NCBI RefSeq assembly: GCF_001522545.3
Contig: NC_031769.1
Location: 68,105,628 to 68,169,627, forward strand
DNA: 64,000 bases
Direction of reading: 5' to 3'
Source of the DNA: Parus major
Lineage: Eukaryota > Chordata > Aves > Passeriformes > Paridae
In this document: positions 1 through 12,153 of the stretch, one piece after another
How positions within the stretch are numbered: position 1 is the first letter of the stretch
Layout: each line of letters opens with the position of its first letter
The notes under the pieces: generated by a model
Told to the model about the DNA's origin: nothing
Databases searched by the model: none
The model's input: only the letters and a program-made list of their open reading frames with translations
Program-made: the position numbers and the translations under genes

Positions 1-288
1 TTTCATCCCTGAAGATAATTATCTGTTTACTACAGGGAAAGATCAGTAATGCTGAGAAATGGAAATAAAGAATGCAGGTTATTCTGTGCTGCCCATAGTA
101 CAGAAGCCAGTGTAGGCAAAGACAAATATTTCTCTATTAAAATTGCTATTAGGGACTCTAAAGCAAAAAGGTACATTCTGCCTCGAAGAATATGGAAATA
201 TTTTCCCTTCACTCTCAACAGCACATTCCAGCATCTCAATTCCAAAAGTCTACTCTTTCATGCTGTTTGTGGGGTCTAGGATTTTCAG

Positions 289-602
289 ATGGCTAAACCT
301 TTGCAGAATCTACTCTCAGCACAGACCACTGAAGAAACCATCTTATGTGAAATGGAAGAAGTCCTCAATGAACAGCATATGTTATTATATGGAAAAGACA
401 TAAAGGAAGATGTAGAAGAAGCTTTAAAGAAATTATAAGCATTGAGGAGACTATAAAAAAATCAAGATTTCTGTGGGAAAGAGGAACAGAACAGATCTCA
501 TGCCATTATATGAGGAGACATCTAACTAAGCAAAGTTTCACAGCTCATATGCAATATGGCTCCAGTAGGACCATTGTCAACTATCATCAACCCAAAAAGT
601 AG
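289..602 (+). other. Unrecognised short reading frame, possibly a decayed gene fragment
   Basis: An ATG at 289, directly after a TTTTCAG that could act as a splice acceptor, opens a 49-codon frame ending with TAA at 436-438. The product is acidic and looks helical; it starts MAKPLQNLLSAQ and ends EDVEEALKKL. A second open stretch in another frame runs from about 438 to a TAG at 600-602 and contains FLWERGTEQ and HYMRRHLTK. Together they could be one coding sequence broken by a single-base frameshift, or two chance frames. I do not recognise the family. There is no visible promoter, poly(A) tail or partner exon. The call rests only on composition and adjacency, so it is weak. Confidence 0.2.
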
Positions 603-2798
603 AAAGATTCTGAAACAAGAAAGAGCAGAAAGAAGAAAAATCCAAGGTTATTTTTTTAAAAGCAGCAATAGAAACACAGCACAAAACATGATAAATCAGA
701 ATGTATTGTGCTGTATAAGAAGTGAAGCTGCATCACCTAAACCCTCTGAAGAATTACTTTCAGACAAAATTGGGTATTAGCTCTGTTCTGCTTCCACAAG
801 AGGGTTTTCACCACTGGAGGTCACTGTGAACTGTAGTTGCTCTTTATCAGCCTCCCAAAAGAAAACAAAAAAGATATTGCAGGCATGTTACCTAGGATGC
901 AGGACCTGAGGGGAGACAGAAACGAAATGAAAAACAACCATAGCTAATTGGTGAGGACTTGTCTTTTCTGGAGACAAACTCAGTCTTGTTTCAATTCATT
1001 CCAAGCAGAGAAACTGGCAGACTGCTGAGAGTTTAGACGTGCCTGCCTAGACACAAGAGCCTCATTTTGCATGTCAGCTTGCCTCTCTTACTGGTCTTGC
1101 AGACACTCCCTGAACACCACTAAGCTAACAACAGCTATGGTGATAGGGACACAATGGGAGACCTATTATTGCAACTCATGAAAGCCCTGAGGTTTTTTCA
1201 GAAAACAAGGGTAGGAATACCTGCATTAGGATCTGTTAAAAAAAAACCAAAACAAAGGTTGGCAACAGTTCCTAATAAAAACAAAAGCCTCTAGGTCTGA
1301 AGGTTTACATCCTATGTAACCCACAAATCACAGATCATCTGAATGCAATTTTCTTCTCTCACTTAATTTCATTCAGAGAACCATTACTGAAACAATCTTT
1401 AAAACGTTTTCTAACCCACTACATTCAATCAGATAGCAGTGCATACATACAGTGTATTCATTGCTGATTTTAAACTGATGCTCAGACAGCGAAGGGATGT
1501 TTGTCTGAGTTCCAGTCTCCAATACTATACGAGTCCTACTGATGTGAATATCAGAAGGAGCAGCCAATGCTCACAAAACAGAGATGGTGGGCCACTTTCA
1601 GGGGAAATAACTATGAGAGTACTGGAAAAGAATAAAGACAGATGAGCTCAGCTAAGCCCAATGTATTAAAAAAATTAGCAGCTTCATAAACCAAAGAATT
1701 TACATTTCAGGTACACATCTGAAACTCCCACTTGAGCACAATTCTGACAATGAATCAGTGACAGCTGGGCAAGTTTCATGTGAAATACACCATTTTATAC
1801 ACAGAAGTTATGTTTTTTGATATGGAAGAGGAATCATCCCAATGTAGGTTTCTGTATTTTCTGGTCAGTGAAATACAGCAGACCAATTCTTGGCTTGTGT
1901 CAACCAGAACAACATCAAAGGAGTTTGGCCTTGTTTGACTCAAATTGAGAACTTCTGTAAAAGAGAAGTAATATAAGTGCCTGAAAAATTGAAAATAATT
2001 TGAAAAGGGACCAGATTTTCTTCACTCCTCTGATTTATCTTTTACTTTTCTCTTTATCCCTATGCACCTTAACCTATTTCAAGGAATCAGCAATTGAAGG
2101 CCTATCGTACAATCCATGGTACAGCAAAATCCTAACAAAGACCGAACACTGCAAAAAGAAGATTGAACAAAAAACCCTCTGATGTGAAAAGCATCAGCCT
2201 TTTCAAGCACAGGCTAGCTACAAAAAACAAGTTCACTGAACAATAATGATATTGCTTTGTTGTGTCATTCTTCTTTCATTTACCTTTACATACAGAATGC
2301 AAGCTCCTTGAACATGCAGCTTTCCACTGGATGTACGCTCAGACAACCTCAGTGTAAATGAATACATGATGCCCAACAACCCTGATGTAACAAAGCATTT
2401 CAGCACATGTTTAATTTCAAGTATGTGAAGAGACTCACTGTAAATAATGTGTAATCTGAGACCACCCACTTGGTGAAGCATCTCTGGCCATATCCTTTAG
2501 CATGTCATTTTGGCTTACTGGAAGGTAGAAAAATCACATATCCCATCTTTCCACTGGAACAAACAGTACTTGCTTATTTGCAATTACAGTTGACAAACAG
2601 AGAGCAGGACATTAAATGTCTTACATAATTCAGAAAGCTATGCTTTAATTTCAGTTAGTTCTTTCTAATACCAAAGGAATATTTTGAGGTACATGAAGTA
2701 CCACAAAGGCCAAACAAAGCATGCTTTGAAAAATTGAGAAAAAAAATAAACCAGGACAGATATTGAACAATGGATAAACAGATGCTCCAAAGCAATGA

Positions 2799-2826
2799 TT
2801 TTTTTTTTGGGGGGGGGGGGGGGGGG
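2799..2826. repeat. Homopolymer pair T10-G18
   Basis: Ten T residues are followed directly by eighteen G residues. On the minus strand this reads as a C run followed by an A run. It lies in non-coding DNA. The length is prone to slippage and sequencing error, and the G run could form a quadruplex-like structure. Confidence 0.95.
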
Positions 2827-5800
2827 TGCAGTTCAGAAAACATTTGTTTGGCATAAACTTCAGTGTTTCCTCTGACAAATTAATTCTCATTCCAAATTCA
2901 TGCTGATAAAAGTTTTTTCTAACACTACAGAATTTCATTTCTCTTCTTTACTTCCCTTACATTGATGGATCTTTATAAATTATTATGATTTCCTAGGTAA
3001 AAAACAAAATGCAGTTTCTAAAGTCAAATGTTATTGAAAGATAATGTTGAGGGGAGGTTATTTTAAGAGTCTAATTTTTATTTTGGTGTCTGCTGAACAT
3101 TTTGGAAAATTCAAAGCTCCAGACACTGCATACATTAAGAGTATGATTCCAGATGCAGGATGACCTTGGGAACTATAGGAGAATTGGCAGACATGGAAGT
3201 AGAGCTTAAATCATTATTGCCAACTCATATTCCTTCAATTACACATTCCACTGATTTTGGAACTTAGAGACAGCTAAGAAGCCAATACTCTCTACCACAG
3301 TCACATGATGCTGAAACAGAGATGACTGAGGAATTCCTGGGGGGAAAAAGGATTTCTCACATACTTGGCAAATGCTAGCTGATAACATATAGGCTTCCAT
3401 ACAGTGTGTCTCAGAGAATACAGTTCCAGATATAAGAAACAGGTGTGATAACCAAGACATTTCTTTCACTGCAAGGGGTTCCCACTGCAGTAGCAGCATG
3501 ACTCAGGCCCCAGTCTGGAAGTCAGAAAGTCTGACTTTCAGCCCTGCATCTGTAACAGATCTATTGAGTGACCTTGGATGCTTATTTCCATCCTTCTAAG
3601 CCCCTGCTTCTCCACTCAGTTTCATAACAGCTTACTTAGACTGTCGTGTCTCTGATTTGACAACTGTCACTCAGAGTGTCCATAAATAATTTCTGATACA
3701 TTTAAACTTTGTGTTGTCTGGGGATATAACGAGCAAATTCTCATCCTCAGCTGGCTCTTGAAATATCTAAACATCCATGAAATTGCTGCTAACAAAGCAG
3801 GGGGACCTTGTAAAGCACAGTGTGAGCCAGGAATACTGAATTACACAAGCTTTCTTTACAAGTCCCATGCTGGCCCTGAAACGTTTTGAATCAATCTCTT
3901 GGCAATTGGTGGCAGCTAGAATTCCAAGCTAAAGATTTTCATGCCTATTCTCTGGAGTAGCTGCCTGAAAAAAAAATCGTTGTGCAATTTTTATGCAGCA
4001 TTAAGTGCACAAGGTGTTCTATTTAAGTAAGAAAAGGGGTGCAAAGAGTGTTTTTAACAAGCCCAATAACTAACAATGGCAGGAGAGGCAGTAGTTGCAT
4101 GTGGGATCAGTAAAAGGAAGAGAAAATGCCCTCAAAAACCTGCCCAATTTAAGTTTTTGGATAAATTAATGCCTTTCCATGTTTATTTTAACAGACAGTG
4201 AATTAATCTACAACTAAAAATGAAGTGCACACACACAGGAGATTAAAGATACAGGTCTTGGATGTAGTGCTGGAAAGATTCATTTTAGGGGCTAGAATAT
4301 TGTCTTGAAAAAAGAACAGCTTAAAGGATTAGAACTGAGTAAAATAGAAAAATAAATTAATCATTTTAGTCAATTTATCCTAATCGTCTGAATTCTGTTC
4401 ATTCTTCCAATTTAGCAATGCTATATGAAGTTATGTTTAGACCCCCAAGCTCTTTAAAAGCTCTCAGCATCAAGTTACATTTCTGTACTGTAAATTTCTA
4501 TTCTTATAGAATAGATTTCTTATGAAGCCATTATAAAACCCTGCTAAGATATGAGTTGGAAGAAATACAGAGGATAAGTAGAAACTGAGGATGCCTCTAT
4601 TATGGTCTAAAGCATGCAGGACCAAGAGGCTTTAGGCAATTGCTCCAGATTTAGAATTATCATACATAGGTTTACCACAAGTTTCAGAAAGACAGCAGAA
4701 CATGTTTAATTTGATAAAAGCAATAATTCCTTTAGTAAGCATGTCATTTAAAATGTAGTCATGATAATAAGGGTTATGGAAGCATCAAAAGTCCAGAGGA
4801 AAATCACCCCACACCTTGTTGTCTCTCTGCACAACAGTTAAGTTTAAATGCTGAGATTTTCTCTATCATCTTCAATTGCAGTCACTATTTAAGATATGAG
4901 GTAAACTAGATAGAGTCATAGCTAGGTAGGGTCATAACTGAAACTAAACCTATCTTCCCACATACTCTGCCCCATACTCTATTACTGTTTAGTCCAGGCA
5001 TGGTGTTAGGGAGATCTCATGTACCAGTATGTCTGCTTAGTTAGCCTTTAAGACAGGGAAATATGGAAAAATACTCTTTTTTAATTGTCAATAACAAATT
5101 AATTTATGTGTATTATAACCACATCTCATGCATTTTCTTTAGCACAAGGTCATATTATAAAGCTTCATTTTAGTTTCTCTCAAGAATTTAATTTGTAAAT
5201 GCCAAATAAGCACTTAAAAGTACCTGTCTACATAGTAATTGAAAAAATCCTCCCTTAGATACTATACAATGCATGTCTAACTTATGTTTTCAATATAAGC
5301 AATTAAGCAATTTCTATAACTTGGGAGGGTTACCAAAACATTTTCAGCAAACACAGAAGGATCAAACACCAGGAATTACATCAGGTTGTCCATATAAGGG
5401 GAAAAATGAAGATACTGAACCCCTTAAAATGCTCCTTACATGTGAGGTTTCAAGGTAACAGAAATGTGACCTCTCCCATGCGAGGGCCCTTGTTTGGAAT
5501 CCTCATGCTACACTCAGTGCTGGAAAGTCACTTTTACTGCACCGTGACTTCTGCTAAATGTGTCCACAAGACTTTGCACAAGGATGCCAGAAGGGAAAGG
5601 TCACAGGGACAGTCTGAATGTCTCTCCCCCAACCTCCATGTATATTACAAACTGGTTGGGTAGGTAATCTGTAACAAGACACCTCTGAATGACCATGGCC
5701 AAAAGAATTCTTTGCTAAGCTGTGCACCCAGCGTCAAAAATCAGTTTTTTAAGGGAAGATAGACAAGATGCAACATCTTTTACACGGAAATAAATATATA

Positions 5801-8800
5801 AGCTTTTGCCGTACTGAAACTGATCTGATTTTCAGATGTTTTTAACAGTCATATAGTCCAAAAGTTACAATAAGCCTCTAACCACAGTATTCATAAGATC
5901 TGAATAAAAACCAAGGAGAATTAACAGGGTAAGGAAGAAGTGAATCGTATGTAAGTGAACACCAGAAAAATAAAGAAGATATCTAGAAGATGCCACAGAT
6001 TTTTGAAATTTTAGATCCTGGATCAAATGCTGTGCAGGAGCTTTGTGAAGTAATCAGCACCCATGAAATGGCTGGGATCCAGCAGGCTGAGGGTTCAGCA
6101 GCATGCCTCCCTTCAGATCTCAGCATATAGCCTCGTAAAGAGGACACTAGACAGAGAGTCAGCAGTTTCATTTCCATATTGCAGATGTCTCAGCACAGAT
6201 GTCACTGACTGAGAGCGTGACCTTAGCATAATCTTCATCCACGTCTGTACATGTTTCTCATTTCACTTCTCCCTTATCCAGCTCTTCAGACAATGAATTC
6301 TGTGGAGTGGATCCGACCTGTACTAAGCCTCACACAGCCGCAGTTAGGGACTCTGCTTCCTCATAATAACACACGTAATTATTACCAAAGGCCCTTCACA
6401 ACCTGCTGAACAAACAGGCTCACCAACAGCCCAGTTACCTCCCACTGGCAGCAGTGTTCTACTCTAGTATCACACACAGAAACAAAATGCATTTACTCCT
6501 AGTTGCTTGTTACAACTCTAAACATTTCTCAATTAGCAGTTATTTGGGGAAGGGGCATCATGACCAAAGCATAAATAACACTGTTCCTATATAGTGTCTT
6601 AGGGAGCCAAACTCATATTTTCACCAGAATAACAATGAAAACCACCGGAAAAATGGGCAAGACCCACAAAGCTCTTTTGATCCAATCCCCATTTTCCCTC
6701 AGTTTGGGAGTCCAAGGAAGAACCATTCTCAAAATACGAATGCTGGTGAAGATCACCAGCCTTTCTCATCACAGCAGTCCAAACCTTCACAGGTCTTGAG
6801 AGCTGCGGGACACACACCAGCATGCACAGGGACAAGGGAGCTCTAGGAACTGTTTTCTTGTAATTGACAACAACGTTTGTCCAGAAAGGAAGAGGGAAGG
6901 ATGAGTCTGGAATGGACAGAACATGCCATGGGGTTCTGAGATGACACAACAATCTTGGTTTCAGGCAGCTGTTGGCTCCTTTCCTCCCAAAACTAAGGAT
7001 TCCAATTACCCAGGAGTCCCTGCATGAGCACACCCTACTGCCAGTTCCTGGAAAGGACATTTGCCCTGCCCTTGGAATACTTGTAAGTCCATTCCACCTT
7101 TCTATGTATGAGGACTTAGGAGACAGCCTGGGAAACCTGCGCTTCATGAAGGACCTTTTAACTCAAAAGAACAAATATAATATATGCAGAGCAATAAAAA
7201 AAAAATGGGGGGGGGGAAAGTCAGATATTACCACTCTGAACTTTAAAAGTGGGTTCATGATGTGCAACAAATCTGGCAAAGAGCTCTGACTTATGCCAAA
7301 TTCAGGAAAAAATACTTTAGCACTGATAAGGACTAGAAAGCAATCTCTGGTAGTCTTAATACATAATTTTAAATATATTAAATATTAATAAATAATTTTA
7401 AAATCTGTTTGTTTCATAATGCAATGGATACAATTCTCATGCTACTAAATACCATGTATTATGCTGGCCTTAAGTCTTAAAAACTGGAAAATAAGTCAAC
7501 CATAGCAAAATAGTAGAAGTGCAATACAAGTGGAAGGAAATTAACAAGAAGGACATCGGAAAAAAATTAATTTCTTTTTCATTTAGAATTACAATTCACT
7601 CAAGAGAAAATGCAAAATCTTAATAAGCTAGGCATAAAGGAAAGAGTGGATTTATTTCAAGCTCAGGTGCAAGTGCAGAAACAGTTTCAGACAAAATACA
7701 AACTACCAACAACAGTTTTATTTTTCTTTTTATTTGCCACGTGGTTTCTTTGCGAATCTTATTAATCTTGAGTGCTGATATGTGTATCAATATTTCAATT
7801 ATTCTCATTATCACTATCCTGCGAGGGAGGTCCTTACACTATGTGTGAAAAATTCTTCCATAAATTCACACAATAGGTAATGACTCTTTTAGCTGATAAC
7901 ACTAAAAGAATATACAAGTGCAAGGGTGCAAACTTTCCAGACCTCAAACTTTTGTCATGAAAACACTTTTGAGATTCTGCAAGTGGCTCTCATCAGAGAA
8001 AGAAAGAAAAATGTCATTTGTAGCAAACTGATTAAAATCCTAAGAATTTTGGGAATCTACGTCCTTGGAGATACTTTAGAAAAAAGTGTCTTCCTTTTTG
8101 CCTTTCTAAACTCATCTATTTATTTTGTTTAAGTAATGTTTCCTGTTAGGAATTCTAAAAACTCTCAAGCTACCATATGATGGGTCATCCCTCCATTAAT
8201 TTCTGGGAAATCACAGCAAACATGCATACTATCTTTGCAGCGTGATGTAATAACAAGTGACGCTAATTCTTTGGGGAAATAACGTTACATTCACTTGAAA
8301 ACAACAGGAAAATAAGGGGCTTATTAGGGATCTCTGAGTCTCGCAGCAAGAAGGGCTGGGAGCCTTGCTCCCACCACGGCCACGGACGGTAACCTTGAGG
8401 CACTCCCTTGTACTGCACCCAGTAGAGGTCACTAGAGGATGTTTTAATGGCAAGACAAAGCCCTGCAAGGGCAAGAGATGCACCATCCTGAAAAGCACAT
8501 CATCTGCCTAGGATTTACTGCTGGGCAGACATAGATGCTGCCAGTATGAAAAAGAGAAATAAATGCCGCTCCAGGAAAATACAAATAGGTTTTAACTGCC
8601 TACATCCGAACACAAGCAGCATTCATCCAGTTAAACAATACTGAGACTGAGCAGTGAAATATTTCTAATTTATTAAAAGTATGTCTACTACCTGTGCATT
8701 TCCAGGTGCAGGGATCCCTTTCTTTCTTCCACAGCTTAACACAGTCCACAAGGTGTGCCAGAGATATGAAGCCAAAAGGCAGAAATTACCTACAATCCAG

Positions 8801-9854
8801 GCAGCATTTCTTTGCAGGATTAGATCCATCCCTTTAATTTTAATCATCTGATTAACTTGGTTCTCCTGCTCTGGCAGATGTAATTTGGCAGACACCCTGA
8901 AGACCCTCCCCAGCTCTGTAAGTACCACCTAGCTAGACAAGGCTCGGACACGCCGCAGGATCCTATCTCACACTTCAACGCATTCCCTGAACCTATAAGG
9001 AAAAGAAGTGATGGATCACTGACAAGCATGAAACAGGTGCAGGGATCTACATGGGATGTGTATTGCATGCACTTGAAGGCAATTACTCTGACATTCCAGA
9101 ACTTCTCCAGTGAAAGCAAACTGTTAGCACAATCCATCTGCAGTTAACATTTCAGGCAATTGATAAACTCTTTTTTTCCCTTTTAATAGGCAAGAAATGG
9201 AAAAATAAATAAAAGCAATAACCTAACATGTGCATGTGCGTAGAAAGGTCAGTTTGAAATGCCATAGTTTTACAGTCTTCAGTTCCTTCTGTTCCCGTGC
9301 TTGCAATGTATCTCCATAGCTCCCATATCCAAACCAACACCGTGCAGAAAGGGAGTCCTAGCTGTCTGCCCTTTCATATCCAGCATCTGCTCACCTGCCG
9401 ACCATCAATTCTTCGATCCAAAGGATGGAAGATGCCAAATTATTTCAACAACATGGATTTGAAACACTCGATATTACCATAAAAGTATCTCCTTTCCCCT
9501 AAAATTCCCAGAAGCAGATAGTCCGCTGTAGTTGAATTTTCCCAAGCAAGTCAATGCAATGAAAATTCTGCATAGAAAATATTTGCTTAACCAGAGAAAA
9601 CCTGGGAAATTTCTAAACTTAAAACAACATATTAAAACTGTAAATGGTAAGGAACTTTAACCAAAAAAAAAAAAAATAATCCTGCTACCAGCTCCATTGT
9701 AAGCCATGGGAGATTTATTTCTAGAGATCAAAAAATGAAAATCTGAGGAACAAAGCATGTTGTGGTTTAATGTCTAATAAATAGGCATATAAGGATATAT
9801 GTAAGGATTGTAAAGAAGTATTACATACGGTCTCAGGCCTATATTTATGGAAGG

Positions 9855-9913
9855 AATCCTTATACATAAGGATTATACATCATCCATGCATATAATCAAG
9901 GATTATACATCTG
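9855..9913. repeat. Small hairpin plus direct repeat
   Basis: Positions 9855-9874 form a perfect inverted repeat: AATCCTTAT, a two-base loop, then ATAAGGATT. The motif AAGGATTATACAT occurs here and again about 30 bases downstream. It is AT-rich, non-coding, and probably simple-sequence drift. Confidence 0.7.
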
Positions 9914-12043
9914 CCCATAATTACAGTGCACTAGGAGTCATTGAAGAAGTAAGAAAAAACGGTGTCATTTCTTCTCTGCTTGGGTATTTACCTATCACAG
10001 GTGAATAGGCAAAGAATATGAACACCAGAAATCTCAAATGCTAAAAATTCACAAATCAACTTACAAATATGATGACATCATTTGGAAAAAAAAAGTCACG
10101 AGATTAAAAAATTTTAATGGCTCTTGTCCTTTCCTTAGTTGGTTTCTGACTTCTGTGACTCCAGAGTGCTCTCAAGCCACCTTTGAGTTTGTACGTAGCT
10201 GTTATATGGGGAAGGGTCAGTGTAGAGATGGGGGTTTTTTCAGTCATGGAATGTTGATATTCCCTTCTTTCTTTCTAAGACAGAAAAATATTCTCACAAG
10301 CATGGGAGCCAGGAGCATTAGGTAAAATGAAGGTACCTGAAGTCACAGAATCACAAGCACACATTGCCACATGACAAGAGAGTGCCATGAACTTGGGGCG
10401 TGAAGAGGGCACCACAAAAAGGATATTCTGTAAAGCTGCGCCAGGCTGAGGTTGGCAGCGCGGTATCTCATGACAGCATTCCAAGCAAGCTGAAAAGACA
10501 CTTCGTAAAACAAAATGGACCCAAACTTGGCTGAAGTCCACTTCCAATTTCCTGACCATACGAAGGCAAGCTTTAGATATGGAGCTTCAGTTTCAAGGCT
10601 AAAGAAAGCCTTGATGGTTTTGCTCTCTTCTACATTAGTTAAGAAGTTTTACTTCAAATGTACTGAGGGTTTTACCAGGTTTTGTTAAAAAGCTATTCTT
10701 GACTAAAACTCTAAAACCAGAAATTTGTTTCTGACAAAATATATAGCTCAGTATCTTGAACAGTGTTAGGGACCAGAGGAGAGTTATTTGGAGTTAAACG
10801 TGTGACAGTGATCATTTTTTTCTCTGTACAGAATATTGCCATGACTCTGGCCTCCCCTGGAAAAAGGAACTTGTAAAAGTATTGTTACCACCACAGTCAT
10901 TTCCAGCACAGAACCTGCAAGAAAAGTAACTGCTAGATAAATAGTGGTGGTGGTGAAGGAGGTGAAAGAAGACTCAAAAGAAACAGAGAATTAGAGGACG
11001 ATCGGCCATCCCCAGGCCAAGCTTAACTGAACACCAAATACCAAGGGTCTTCAGTAGCTCTAGCTGAACTAAATATTTATAAATTAGTCCTTAATTCCTT
11101 AATTCTTCTTTTCAGAATACCAGCAAAAGGATAGCTTTGCATAGAAAATGCTGCAAAATTATCTTCTTCACGTCAGTGACTTGTGTTTAAACCCCAGCTC
11201 CATGATTCATATGAATGCAACTTGGTTGTTTCATATTAGTGATGTTCAGAACCACAGAAGTTCCCAGGTTCCCCTTTACCCAGTTAACCCCTCTACACTG
11301 AATAATAATTTCAGGACCACTTTTTGCAGATAGCAATTCAAGATCAAACAATTTGAATGGCAATCTGACACCAAATATTACCCAGGTAAGAGCCAGAGGG
11401 AAGAGACAGCAGGTGTGATGAACAACATCACACAGTTTTTGCTGGGCCATCAAAAGCAGGTGTAAAACATGAAGCTCATTGGGTCAATAATGCAGCTGGG
11501 TCAATTGTGTGGCAGTTCCACAACCAATTTACATTTGCATAAGCTTGTGCTGTTGTCAAAAGGTATTATTTCACCTTCTCACACCTGCTTGTCCCTACCC
11601 TGCACCACCCCTTGAACACTTCCGTGTGTCTATTCCATGCCATGGGTTAAGAACAGATCTGGGTTTTAGTCTTCTATTAATTTTGTTCTTACATACAAAA
11701 ACAAAATGTCTCTTACTTGCTAATGTATCACCTGAAGCAAAACTTCACTTTCACTGAAGACAGAACCTAGCGAAGATACAAAGACATGTGCTGCCAACAG
11801 TAGAAATGGGGGACAAGAGGACATTCTGAACAAAGCACAAGTGAAACACGTAAGGAGCAATTTTGTGACGAGCTGTTTTGCCATCCTGCCCAAGAGGGAA
11901 GTGGTCGATGGAGAGCTGGAGTGGCAAAGGGTGCCATCTAGGGGGCACCGACAGCACAACTTCTCGACAGCACCAACCACTCAGCATTGATGGTCAACGA
12001 TTGAGGGGTTTCCTTTCCGCAGAAGTATTTTAATAGCTATGAA

Positions 12044-12069
12044 ATTATTATTATTATTATTATTATTAT

Positions 12070-12153
<84 letters not shown>
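12044..12153. repeat. Compound trinucleotide microsatellite (ATT)9(AGT)17(ACT)10
   Basis: Nine ATT units (12044-12070) are followed by seventeen AGT units (12071-12121) and then ten ACT units plus AC (12122-12153). ACT is the reverse complement of AGT, so the last two blocks form a perfect inverted repeat centred between 12121 and 12122, with a stem of up to 32 bp and no spacer. It is surrounded by non-coding DNA. The long minus-strand frame across it, encoding Ser, Thr and Asn runs, is an artefact of the repeat. Confidence 0.97.

Noticed and set aside
9855..9874. Nine-bp hairpin as a regulatory RNA or terminator
   Set aside because: Too short and AT-rich, in intronic DNA, with no conservation or transcript evidence.
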